From assembly GCA_963921425.1 (NCBI GenBank), contig OY992839.1:19576910-19640909 (forward strand): a stretch of 64,000 bases of DNA, written 5' to 3'. Shown here piece after piece: positions 1-10,666 of the stretch; the first letter of the stretch is position 1; the number at the start of each line of letters is the position of its first letter. A program made the translations under genes and the position numbers. Source of the DNA: Dryas octopetala (lineage: Eukaryota; Streptophyta; Magnoliopsida; Rosales; Rosaceae). Under the pieces are notes generated by a model, which was not told where the DNA came from, searched no databases, and saw only the letters and a program-made list of their open reading frames with translations.

Positions 1-468
1 TTGTTTAATTGGAGGTGTGGGTTTCTATTATTTGCTTATGATGCTTTACCTCAAGTGCAAGATTTTCAAGTTTTAGTATGGAAATGGAAGTAGGAGGTTG
101 TTGTACCAAAAAGATTGGATTGAGACTTCAACCATAAGCTAGATTGATTTTAGGGTCATGAAACTAATTAACATACAACCTTCTATATACAATGCAAAAT
201 CAAGACTAAGCATAATGGTATGTGCAAATGTGTAGTATTGAGTTGTTGTTTGGTTGATTGATGATAAGTAACACTAGAATTCGAAACTAACACATGGAAA
301 TGCAAGCAAATTCAAGTACAAGTTAAATTCAATGATGATGAACGATTTGGGGTTATTAGGGGTTCACACTAACCCTTTCATGTAACAAACAATACAATTA
401 GTGATTATGCCAAATTGGATATATTAGATTCCCTCCTAACCCCCGTCCAAGGTGATTTAGCTGCCCAG

Positions 469-550
469 AATTGAGGCTGCGGAGTTTGATCGGTTGCCGA
501 GGTTTCTCTATGCCGCTATGATGGCTATGAGGGTCGATATGAAGAAAGAG
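469..550 (+). other. Possible isolated coding exon, unidentified
   Basis: A CAG acceptor (466-468) and a GTATGC donor (551 onward) frame an 82-base segment. After its first base it reads 27 codons without a stop, including EFDRLPRFLYAAMMAMRVDM. The composition is more protein-like than the TG-rich surroundings. I do not recognise the protein and could not join it confidently to another exon. A possible later exon follows a TTTTCCAG acceptor near 1500, but that link is speculation. It may be an exon of a gene that starts before the window, or chance. Confidence 0.3.
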
Positions 551-2784
551 GTATGCGTATGTGAGTGTGATTTGGTGGTTTTTTGGTTTGTGTTTTGCCG
601 GCGCTTGGTGTTTAATTTACTGGATTTAAAGGTGGGTGGGTGTGTGGGATATTTGGTGGCCTTTGAGTTTGGTCTTGATCTCAAATTCAATTGTTTGAAA
701 TGAGTTTTGATTGTTTGTGGAGTGTTTGTTTTCGAATGAGTGATTTACAGGTTTGTGCTTTAATGAGTTTTTATTTCAATCTGATGTTGGATAGATTTAA
801 ATTTTGATCATTGCTTATGTTTAGAACTGTGTGATTTGGGGGGTTTCGCTTTAACGTTTATATGTGGGTTGCTTTTGAGGTCTTGGCTATTTTGTGGATT
901 GCTCGTATTCTAAGACTGATTTGTTACTTATTATCTTGAACATAAAGTGAGAATTTTTTTTCTTCCTAGTGTACGTTGTTCAGTGGGGCGTTGTTTTAGG
1001 TGTCCTTTTGGAGTAATTTTGGAAGCTGGGCTGTGTAGAATTTTGAGAATTTTTAGATGGGTATTGTTAGAGGTTAGATAAGGCCAAACTTGAGATTGAT
1101 TGATGAAGAATTTGGGTTTCATGAAGAATGCAATCTTGAGTTTGAATAATGCATATTCTCCCTCCCCCCCCCCCCCAATATATAGTAAGAATCTTTTTGG
1201 TCTTTGTGTTTACTTGTGGATTTAGGATTTAGTTTGGGGAGAATGGAATGATGTGAAAAATATGATTTTGGAAATGTGTGATTAATCCCCTGGCATCTTA
1301 CAAAATAATGATTATTTGACAAAATTTTATTAGATACACAACTACAAAATGTCTTCTTGTTGTGCAATTTGTTTCATAATGAATGGAATGATATTTAGTC
1401 AAATAAGAATGAATGATGTGATATACATGTACTTTTCTCATAAGTGAATCCATTAATTATTTAGAAATATATAAAATGTACCTTTAATGCCAATTTTCCA
1501 GGTCGGCAATATTTGCATCTACCCTTGTTATTTTTGGCAAAGGTTTAAAAGCTTTGTGTTAACCGTGTAGAATGCCAAATGTGGCCTTTTTTACATTTTA
1601 TCCTCTGTCTAATGCTCTTCAAGTTCTCATTATTTATCTTTCTGATGATTGAGACCTTCAGTAAACTTAGAACAATGGTTGTGTTGTTTAGTTTATATAT
1701 GTGATATGGCAATAATAACGTATTTGTATGAAATTCTTTATTTCCTTTGATCATCTAGCTAGTACAGACTTCCATGACAATATAATCGCCCTATGAAACT
1801 CCAGTTTTTAAAAGCTCTTTCACTTTGATGAATGCAACTTTTCAATTAATTTTTGGTGGCGTTTTTCCTTGCTTTTGTTTTTTTGGGGTCCAAAGACGCT
1901 AAGATGGTTTCTAATTAATGTCCTGTCAATTTAAACATTGATGATTCATGCCAACGACCCCAGCCATATTGATGGCCTTTGGTTTGTGGTAACAATGCAA
2001 AATCTCAGCCATATTGATGTCCTTTGTTTTGGGCTTCATTGTAGTTCGCTCTTGAAAATTCACCCCATCTCCTCTTTTCATGGATGAGTACCAAAAAAAG
2101 ACTATTAAACAAATCTTCTCATGGATAAGACATTTGTGACAACAAATAATTGCTAATTTGATACGACATTGCACATCACAATCCAAATGCACGAGCATAA
2201 TAAATATCATTAAGAACCTTAATTATGCGTTTTTAGTTTACATTATTACAAAATATCATCATTTAATTATGGGCCACTCTCTTATTGAGCATAAAGTCTT
2301 GGGTAAATTATTAGATCATCAGTGGTCTTCAACTCTTGACCATTAAAAAAAAGTGTGGCTTGTTAAGTAAAGTTGCATTTCAACCCAAAAAAACAAACAA
2401 GAGAAAAAAAAAAAAAAAAAAAGATCGAAGAGGTTAGAGTGCTTACACGCATGGTGCGTGTGCAACGTGATAGGAGTTTGAGGCAAGAGAGAAAGTTGGA
2501 TGTAGAAAAGAAGGGTAGATTACGCAACACACTAAAAATTTGAATTTTTTTTTTTTTCAAATGAAAATTGAACTAAAGAAGCAAAAAATGATTGTACTAT
2601 CTTTTTGTTCTTAAATTTATGGTCAAAATTTCTTACAAATTTAGAACATAAGATGATTAAAATGATTAATATAGTGATATTTCTTAAGAGATTTTCAAAT
2701 TCCCTCCAATAAAACAAATTAAAAAAAAAAAAAAACAGACCTCTTCATGAGGTAGTTTTAACGTACTAGAAATCAATCATACGT
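551..2784. other. Non-coding stretch, nothing identified
   Basis: AT-rich sequence with T-rich and A-rich runs and a C homopolymer near 1161-1176. Short ORFs on both strands show no domain signature and are frequently interrupted. It could be intron of the possible gene at 469-550 or intergenic DNA. I see no transposon ends or RNA genes in it. Confidence 0.5.
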
Positions 2785-3110
2785 AAGGATGACCATTTGA
2801 CCCAGCGGGCAGATACCCACAAAATCAAACCCATTTCGGTGAAAAATTTATCAAACTCATACCCATGTAACCCACCTCATAGTATAATGGGTATTACCCT
2901 TACTCGCCCCACCAAAGTAATGGGTTACCCAAACCCAACCAAAAACCCAACATTCCTGATTTTTTTTTGTCTTGATTTCAGTTTTTGTTTTTTTATTTTA
3001 TTTTTATAAAGATCAGCTCTTACAATACATAGTTTTTTTTACCACTCTTACAGTACATAGTTACATGTTATTATGAACAATTACAATTATATAACATATA
3101 TATATATATA

Positions 3111-3146
<36 letters not shown>

Positions 3147-3569
3147 CTCCCTATTTCTTTTTTTGGCCAAGCTCCACTCCCTACTTCAATCATGTTGCAA
3201 TATATCAAATATTGCAACAGTTTAGTTGATCCATTAGTTTTCGACCAAAAAAAAATTGATCTATTAATTTACGTTTTTCAGTTTAATTGATCCATATGTT
3301 TTTTCTGTTTTCCTATTTATATTCATTGATTAGTTTAATTGTAATTTAAATTTAAATTTCAGGTTCATTATACTTGAATTTAATGATAAAAAAAAATTAA
3401 ATTTTAAAATAGAGGGTTTAGGTAAACCACGGGTATTATCCATATCCGGCCATTTTTTATACGGGTATTAACATGTATACTCATACTCGTCCCATTACCC
3501 ATACCCACACTACCCAAATAGAGTAGGTACTCGCAGATACCCAAACCCACGGGTAAAATGGTCATCCCT
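2785..3569. mobile_element. Non-autonomous hAT-like element
   Basis: The ends are inverted repeats: AGGATGACCATTT at the left and AAATGGTCATCCCT at the right. They are flanked by near-identical 8-bp duplications, TCATACGT (2777-2784) and TCATACGA (3570-3577), a 7 of 8 match. Both subterminal regions are rich in GGGTA/TACCC words, a composition seen in several plant hAT families. There is no transposase ORF. The interior has a TA/TC microsatellite. The 8-bp duplication and end structure support hAT; the exact family is not known to me. Confidence 0.75.
3096..3144. repeat. (TA)n(TC)n microsatellite
   Basis: A run of TA dinucleotides passes directly into TC dinucleotides, inside the hAT-like element at 2785-3569. 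Confidence 0.9.
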
Positions 3570-3963
3570 TCATACGATGACAAATATTTGTTAATTTTAT
3601 GCAAATACAAAATTGTATTACCATATAAATGTATACATCCTTCGACCAAAAAAAACATGTATACATACTATTAATAAATTAGAAAATTAAGATTAAATAC
3701 CAAATCTCAATAATTTTTTGGTATAGCATGAAGACCATATAATTTTTCAATTGAACTACCAAATTTAAATGTAGTTTTTTAGATTAGATCACAAATATAT
3801 TGATCTCTTTGATTTGAGCTTTTTTTCATTTGACATATAAATAAATAGTATCTTAATCCCACAAAATATCCATCACTCATCAGAGAGTATAAAATGACAT
3901 GTAAGTGATGAGTGTGCATTTTGCATCACTTTATGATACTAATTCCTTAACCTAGAGTGTTAG
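3570..3963. other. AT-rich spacer, nothing identified
   Basis: It contains the right duplication of the hAT-like element and the left flank of the LTR element. Its last five bases, GTTAG (3959-3963), are the likely target duplication of that LTR element. No gene is visible. Confidence 0.5.
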
Positions 3964-4061
3964 AACTCGCTATTTTGTGTTTCTTGTCTTGTTTTTGTGT
4001 TTTAAGGTCAAATGAAGCATAAATGAGAAAAAGAAGCAAATGGAGCCATTTTGGGACATTT

Positions 4062-4358
4062 CCTGGTCAAACCAGGAAAACGAGTGAAATCCTGGTCAAA
4101 CCAGGAAAAGTGCAGAAATCCTAGTCAAATGAGGATTCCTAGTCACACTAGGAAACATCAAGTCCAGAACCATCATTGCGGAGCCAGAAATGTGAAATCC
4201 TGATCCGAACAGGAAATCCTGGTTGAACTAGGAAACCTAACCCAACTAGGGAAAGGAGTCCTAGTGACACTAGGAGACCCCAGGGGCAATATGGTCATTA
4301 CGAGAAGTCGAAATGGATAAGGAATCTCTCATTTCCAAGAAATCCTAGTTGCACCAGG
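4062..4358. repeat. Array of nine 15-bp hairpin units in the LTR
   Basis: Nine 15-base units of the form CCTRGT-N3-ACYAGG (some imperfect) start at 4062, 4091, 4120, 4138, 4199, 4218, 4236, 4260 and 4344. The first two, CCTGGTCAAACCAGG, have perfect 6-bp arms around a 3-base loop. Several others keep pairing through compensating changes, for example CCTAGTGACACTAGG. The same array lies in the right LTR at 10765-11061. Confidence 0.8.
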
Positions 4359-4927
4359 AAATGTTTTTCAAGGTTCCAGAAGCTTCCAGAAGGTGGTGGA
4401 CATCCATGGAAATGAATGGAGGGAAAAAATGAATTTGAATTCAAATGGAAATGAGGGGCAAAATGGGAAGTCAAAAGTGGAGGGCCCATGGGCCCTAGGG
4501 ATGCCGAACCAAGTGGGCCATGCATGCACATGCATGGGCCCAAACCCTAGCAGCCCAAAAGCCACACGCAAGGGCGTAGATGGCAGCCATGCATGCGCAT
4601 GCATGCCATGCAAACCCTAGCAAGACAAGGGGCCATGCGCAAGCCCAAGGTGACAAGCCCAAGATGGAAGCCCATGGAGTGAAACCCTAGCCCATCTTGT
4701 GCAAGCAATGGAAGCCCAACATGCAAGCCCAAAGCCCAAGACTACCAGCCCATGCGCCAAGGAGGGACCCTAGCTAGGCTAGGCGTGAGCCACTTAAGCC
4801 CAAAGGGAGCAGCCCATGCCGCAAGCCCAAGGTGCAGCCAGCCCTAGCTGATGCCGCAAGGAACTAGGAGAGCAAACTCTAGCCAGCCGCAACTTCCTCT
4901 TCCTTGCCTCTCAAGGAAGGCTTCTCC

Positions 4928-4935
4928 TATTTAAA
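4928..4935 (+). promoter_or_regulatory. Likely LTR TATA box
   Basis: TATTTAAA sits after a long GC-richer stretch and before a CTCATTCAGAC segment suitable as a transcription start. It would place U3 before about 4960. The same site occurs in the right LTR near 11631. Inferred from motif and position only. Confidence 0.45.
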
Positions 4936-6355
4936 CCCCCTCATTCAGACTTTTAGAGAACACTTTTTCTCCTCCTAGTTCAGCCGAAACCTCTCTCCCT
5001 TCTAGTTTTATTTTTCTGTTTTAGGGTTCTAGTTTCAGACTTTTATTTTTGTAAGGTGAGCCGAATTCAGAGAGAGGTTTAGAGAGAGGGTGGCGTGACA
5101 AGTAAGAGGGAAGTATCACCTGCTGCCACAAGCCCAAGCTCACCTTGCCGTGAGCCAATTGCTTGTGCTAGGTGCCTCCTTCTTCCTCTCTCCTTGCCGC
5201 AGCCCCCATGTGCTTGCACCTCTGATTTTTGCTTTCTTTTTTCCTTCTAGTTTCAGATTTAATGTTGGATATTGGTTTCTGAATTTATTTAATTTAAGTT
5301 TCTGAATTTAATTAGTTTATAGCTTTGGTTCTGATTTTAGTTAGTTGTTATTTAATCTTTGCAATCTGATTTTATTTAGTTATCTCTTTATTGCTTTCAA
5401 TTCATGTTGCTGAGTTCCATTTGTTTATGCTTTTAATTTCTTTAATTTTGCGTTTCTGATTTCCTTTTGCAAGCATGAATTGAGACTTTGTTTATTTGTT
5501 AGTTTCTGTCTTTTATTTGTTTTATTTAATTATGTAGGTTAGTTATTCTATCTTGCATGTTAGTTGTAGGTCGATTAATGGATTCGTATGCTTTAACAAA
5601 TCGTTTATCCGTCTCTTGGTCTGTTAGTTTGATGTTTGCACGTATTAAATTTCCACTATCTATTAAAACCCCCGTCACTAGTTGTTTGCATCCTTTGACT
5701 GGCCACCTTAGGGTAATTGCATCTAGTTTATCTGTTAGGTTTAGCTGTGAAATAGTCAAAGACACTAAACCACAAGTAACAAGGGAATAAGGGATTATTC
5801 TTGGTAGTGGGGTTGGGCGACCTCTATAAGGAAATAGTCAAAGCTTATATGTTGTGCATGTTTGACGTTCTCATAAAACTTAATGACTCCTGCATGGGTA
5901 ACAGCTGCCCTAGCTTGAACTAGGGAACATGTAGGTTAACTAGCTAAGGAAGGCCCAAGAAGCTCTTAGTTTATGCATTAGGAGAACAATGGCGAGAAAG
6001 TAACTAGCCAAACCTTTTTAGCTGTCAAACTTTAATATGTTGTGTTCAAATTAACTGTCATTAGCCTTGGATGGTTATTGCATGCTTATCTGATTTGAAA
6101 CCGAAAACTTAACATTGCAAGATAGAATAAAGTGTGTGTGCGTGTGGTGATGTGTGCGTGTGTTCCATCTTTCCAAAACCCCCCATTTAGTTATTCTAGT
6201 GATTAATGGCATTGATTTGTTGTTTATTAACCATTCCCTGTGGGATCGACCTCGTGCTTGTACGCTTTGCTACTGATGCGATTCGTGCACTTGCGAGTAA
6301 ACTTAGAATGAGATAATTGTTTATTTTGTTCTAAGAAAACACATCAACAAGTTTT

Positions 6356-6373
6356 TGGCGCCGTTGCCGGGGA
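6356..6373 (+). promoter_or_regulatory. Primer binding site, tRNA-Asp type
   Basis: TGGCGCCGTTGCCGGGGA is complementary to the 3' end of plant tRNA-Asp. It follows the left LTR after AGTTTT, the spacing usual in Athila-type elements. Confidence 0.9.
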
Positions 6374-6523
6374 ATGGTGTCTAATATCAATGAATTGGTG
6401 TAATTAGTCATTAGAATTAGGTTATATTAGTTAGATTTCAGTTTTTGCTAATTTTTAGTTTTTAATAAATGCCATGCTTTTATATGCATTCTTTCTACTG
6501 ATTGTGTGTTTTCTCTTGATTAG

Positions 6524-8671
6524 GTGTGTTTTATGAACCCTGAACTTGTTGCTAGGTTGGAGAGGCTCAAGGACGAAGCTTTAAGTGCATCACAAGTCAG
6601 CCCGCAACCTAGTGTATCAGATTCGAGTAGTGAAGAGACTGAGAGTGTCGACATGGCTGAAGCAAATGAGATAGTGCCGCAGCCCCTGAGCCATTTTTCA
6701 GCACCTTCGCTGCCCACTCAACCATCGTGCATTCGGTATGCCACCATAGCCACTGATTTCGAAATCAAGAGTGGCCAGATTCACTTGTTGCCGAGCTACC
6801 ATGGGCTGAATGGGGAGGATCCGATCCATTTCTTGAAGGAGTTTTCCGGGGTTTGTGAAGCCGCACAATTGAGGGGCCTGAACGCCGATCAGTACCGTTT
6901 GAGGATGTTCCCTTTTGCGCTTAAGGACAAGGCAAAGAGGTGGTTGTATTCGCTGCCCAGTGGTTCCATTTCGACATGGGATGATCTTTCGAGCAAGTTT
7001 TTGAACAAGTTCTATTCCATTTCCAAGACTAATTCGATTCGGAAGGAGATCCTTGGATTTGTGCAGAAGGCGGACGAGCCATTCCATGAAACTTGGGACA
7101 GATTCAATGAGTTACTTACTAGCTGCCCACACCATAACCTATCTCCTTGGTATGTGATTTGCTGTTTTTATCAGGGATTATTGGAGAGAGACCAAGCCAA
7201 GGTGGATTCGGCATGTGGTGGTGCATTCATGTCCAAAACGGAGGATGAGGCTACAAAATTGTTTGAGTCGCTTTCTTTGAGTTCTCAACAATGGGATTCC
7301 AATCGTGCAAGAGGAGGACCAAAGAGAGGGTTGTATGAGGTAGCTGATGTGCCGAACACCATGGAGGGACAGATTTTGGAAATCAAGACTATGGTGCAGA
7401 AGTTATCTTTGGCTCAAGAGAAGATGATGAGTGTGCAAGGACAAGGGGGTGACATGGAACAAGTGAACCAGGTTGGGAGCTATCCTAGGGTGCCGTATGA
7501 TCCATATTCCAACACTTACAACCCTGGATGGAAGAACAACCCGAATTTCAGGTGGAGCAACAACAATGGACAGCAAGCTAGTGGGAGCACCAACAAGCCG
7601 TATGTGCACCCTAATGCCGAGAGGTCTAGTTTGGAGGACAAGATTGCTCAGATTGCTCAAAGCACCACTTCCCTTGCCCAAAGCACCAATGCCTTCATGA
7701 ACCGTACCGAGCAGCAGATGCAAGCCAATTCGAAGGCTATTGCACACTTGGAGAGTCAAATGGGTCAGATTGCCACTACTTTGGGTCAGAGAGAGAAGGG
7801 GAAGTTGCCAAGTCAGCCCATCGTCAACCCGAAGAATGAGGAGCATGTAAATGCTATTCTGAGGACTACTGCAAGAAAAAGAGTTAGAGTGGTCAAGACT
7901 AAGGAGGTGAAGGAGGTGATTGAGATCATGGATAGTGAGGAAGAGGAGGATCCAGAAATGATAGAGGAGAAAGCTGATACACGTGTGATTCCCCTCATTC
8001 CGGACATTGACATCACCAAATTTCCAGCAACCATGAGGGAATTGAAGTCTATTGAAAAGAAGGTTGAGGAGCAGGGGCATAGTCACAACGTTCCTAGGGA
8101 GATTTGTGGTTATCTCTTTGCATCTTTTCCAAGCAAGAAGAAGGATCCAGGCTCGTTGGTCATACCATGCAGCATAGGGGAGCATAAGATCACCAATGCC
8201 TTAGTTGACAATGGCTCAGCTATCAATGTCATGCCGCTGGTTGTGTTCGAGAGGCTTGGATTTAAGGAGGCTGATTTGCAACCATTTGATGTGGACATTC
8301 GCTTCGCCAACTCTTCAGCCCAAAAAGCTTGTGGTATGCTTGTGGATGTTTTGGTTAAATGTCGTAAATTACTAATCCCCTCTGATTTCATAGTGCTAGA
8401 TGTGCCGACAATTCCGAGCGACGTCTCTATTATTCTTGGGAGACCATTTTTGTGCACCTCTAACATGGAGTACAAAGCATTGGAGAGCACCATGAAGATT
8501 CGGTACTACACCAAGCAAGAGGTGTATTTGCTCACTTCCGAGATGCCAGAAAACGAGGAGATCACTCTTTATGGAGAGGAGAAGTCAGAGACGGAGAGCT
8601 TTTTCAGTTCGTTCCTAGGGAGTGCCGAGAGTAGCAATGACAAAAAGAGGAAGAGGAAAGGACGCAAGTAA
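6524..8671 (+). CDS. Gag-protease polyprotein of the LTR element
   Basis: This intact 715-codon ORF is the only coding region of the element. The Retrotrans_gag domain spans about residues 70-235 and includes KDKAKRWLYSLPSGSISTWD and the later FHETWDRFNELLTSCPHH block, both typical of Athila gag. Residues 300-450 are rich in Gln and Asn, with coiled-coil-like AQIAQSTTSLAQSTNAF. No CCHC zinc knuckle is visible. A retropepsin-like domain follows at about 540-660, with ALVDNGSAINVMPL as the active-site loop and IILGRPFL as the second conserved element. The usual D-S/T-G triad is D-N-G here, so protease activity is uncertain. The C-terminus is acidic, then KKRKRKGRK. The start at 6524 is the first ATG in frame; MCFMNPELVARLERLKDEAL is a plausible N-terminus. 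Gag would assemble particles; reverse transcription would need an autonomous partner. Confidence 0.88.
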   Translation: MCFMNPELVARLERLKDEALSASQVSPQPSVSDSSSEETESVDMAEANEIVPQPLSHFSAPSLPTQPSCIRYATIATDFEIKSGQIHLLPSYHGLNGEDPIHFLKEFSGVCEAAQLRGLNADQYRLRMFPFALKDKAKRWLYSLPSGSISTWDDLSSKFLNKFYSISKTNSIRKEILGFVQKADEPFHETWDRFNELLTSCPHHNLSPWYVICCFYQGLLERDQAKVDSACGGAFMSKTEDEATKLFESLSLSSQQWDSNRARGGPKRGLYEVADVPNTMEGQILEIKTMVQKLSLAQEKMMSVQGQGGDMEQVNQVGSYPRVPYDPYSNTYNPGWKNNPNFRWSNNNGQQASGSTNKPYVHPNAERSSLEDKIAQIAQSTTSLAQSTNAFMNRTEQQMQANSKAIAHLESQMGQIATTLGQREKGKLPSQPIVNPKNEEHVNAILRTTARKRVRVVKTKEVKEVIEIMDSEEEEDPEMIEEKADTRVIPLIPDIDITKFPATMRELKSIEKKVEEQGHSHNVPREICGYLFASFPSKKKDPGSLVIPCSIGEHKITNALVDNGSAINVMPLVVFERLGFKEADLQPFDVDIRFANSSAQKACGMLVDVLVKCRKLLIPSDFIVLDVPTIPSDVSIILGRPFLCTSNMEYKALESTMKIRYYTKQEVYLLTSEMPENEEITLYGEEKSETESFFSSFLGSAESSNDKKRKRKGRK

Positions 8672-10666
8672 AGGAGATGGCAATGTCAGGCTGAAGACAG
8701 AAAAACAAGCGCTTATTGGGAGGCAACCCAAGTTTTTGTTTCGAATAATGGAGGAGGAGTCATTGAGGACCAAGGAGGCTGCGCCTACCCTTGGAGTGTC
8801 CACGCTTGCGTACGCAAGTAAACAGTTTCTTTATTTCGCTTCATAAGACAATTTTTCATTTTGGTGTGTTTATTTGGTTTTGGATGTTTGCAATTTCCCG
8901 TTTCGCTTATTTTGATCATTCTTGCATTTATTTCATATACATTGAGGGCAATGTATCATTTAAGTGTGGGGGGAAGGGCAATTGTCATTTGTTAGTGTTT
9001 TTAGGTTAAAACAAGTGTTTAGAGTGTTTTAAGTGTTTTTGAGCGTTTTTAGAAAAAAAAAAAAAAAAAATTTTCGTTTTTAGTGTTTTTAGGTTAGGAG
9101 AAAACTTTTTCTTTTGTTTTTAAACTTAGGGTGTCAAAACCCACATCAAAATGCACGTTTTCGTTAGATCTCATTCACCTTAGTGATGGATGTGATTCTT
9201 TTGAAGTGTGCGACATCGTTTTAAAAACAAAAAGTTTTTAAGTCATTTTGGTTGTTTCAGGTCGTTTTGAGTCCCCAACTAATTGATTTGAGTGTGCATG
9301 ATTGTTATGAGCATATTTTAGTATTGTGTGTATATTTGGTGTTCTTTTCATTCTAATAGTGTTCCATAACATATCTTGCAATTCTATGTCATTTGGCCTT
9401 GTTGATATGAATTTAGGTTGTGATTAGCATTACTAATGATTATATGCATAATAGAGTAGACTTGCATGACCTAAGTGAGCTTTTGAGCCCTGTTCTTCAA
9501 TTCTTGAGTGTTGCGCGCCACTCTGATTCTATCATTGTCATATAAGTCGTTGTTTTGATCTCATTATCTTTCATTTGGTCATTTGCTTGGAATATGCATA
9601 ATCTTGAATCAATGAGCTAGAACTCTTTTCTTGTGTACACAAAGCATGCCGTATTTGCATAACTCTTGAGAAATGAATTTAGGCCCTGTTTGTGTACCCC
9701 ATAGCCTGAAAGCCTACCCAATACATGTTTTATCCTTAGTTACCCATTTTGAGCCTTTTAAGCCGTTTTCTTTGTTACCCCATACCAAACCCTAAGTTTG
9801 GGGGTGTTACACCCCTTTCATCCGTTTTACCCTTTTTATGGTATTGCAAGTTGTTTATATGTTGATTGAGGTGAAAAAGAAGTGAAAATGCATAGCTTAT
9901 ACAAAAATGTGTTAGAAATGTATGTATGCCGAGCCCAAAGAAAAGAAAAAAAAAAAAAAAAAAAGAAATCAAAGAAAAGAGATGGGACGGTTTCAAAAGA
10001 AAGAAAAAGTGAGCAAAAAGAGTTCAAATTGAGCTATGAAGTGCAAAGAAGCAAAGGGTACCTCAGAATGTTCTATTGATGCTTGCAATTCCATGAGTTT
10101 AGCCCTTGTGTTTCCTTTTCATTTCAATACCCTATCCTAGCCTAAGCCTTCATTATAACCCTATTAAAGCCCTAGCTGATCTCAAGAGTGTGTATTATAC
10201 TTATGTGGAGTCTATTTAAGAAGGGAGCCTATGGCTATTGATTCTATTTCAAGCATTTGTATTCTTTTCATGAGATCAGTATTTCTTTCTAAAATGTGCC
10301 TTTATTTCATGTACATATGTGAGCTAATTGTTTTTGTTACATATTTCCTCTCACATATACTTTTGAGTGCACATATCAACCCAATTCTTGAGTGTTTATC
10401 ATTGAGAGTATGCCATAGTGAGGATTGGAGTTGAATCTATTATGTATGTATTGATTTAGTTTTGTTTGTCTAATACTTGGATTTGTGTCAAGGATGGCCT
10501 ATATGACAATAGAGGAGCGATGTATGTTATTTGAAATGTTATTAGAATTTGGAGAATACAATTTATATGCCTTGCTTTCCTATGTGATTAATGGTTGTGC
10601 GCATGAATTCAGTTGTTGGGATGTTAGAGTCAGTCTTGAGTCTTTTCTTTCTTTTATTTGCTCGAG
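8672..10666 (+). other. 3' internal untranslated region of the LTR element
   Basis: It begins right after the gag-pro stop with AACCCAAG- and AAGTGTGGGG-type motifs (8720-8735, 8962-8975) that follow pol in Athila-type elements. It continues as AT-rich DNA with A-runs (9052-9070, 9950-9964). Short ORFs here are not conserved. The stretch next to the right LTR, TTTTCTTTCTTTTATTTG then CTCGAGGAC, is pyrimidine-rich on this strand, so no standard purine tract is seen directly before the LTR. Confidence 0.7.

Larger units (their letters stand above)
3964..6349 (+). repeat. 5' LTR of the gag-pro element
   Basis: Identical to 10667-13052 except for two visible substitutions, with no indels. It ends in CATCAACA just before the primer site. 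It does not begin with the usual TG; the repeat becomes recognisable at ACTCGCTATTTTG (3965). The first part holds an array of short hairpins, the middle is rich in GCCCAAGCC words, and the last part resembles Athila-type LTR ends (CCCTGTGGGATCGACCTCG). Short ORFs inside are not genes. Confidence 0.92.

Noticed and set aside
1161..1176. C homopolymer (also 62744-62758)
   Set aside because: Simple homopolymers, variable or possibly length errors; no function implied.
4298..5790. Several 60-80-codon ORFs in the LTR, repeated at 11001-12493
   Set aside because: They repeat because the LTR is duplicated. They overlap on both strands and match no family.
6356..6373. Possible tRNA gene
   Set aside because: Only 18 bases match tRNA-Asp, as expected for a primer binding site; no cloverleaf around it.
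7403..8185. A 260-codon minus-strand ORF opposite gag-pro
   Set aside because: It is the shadow of the gag-pro frame; the plus-strand product has clear retroelement domains.
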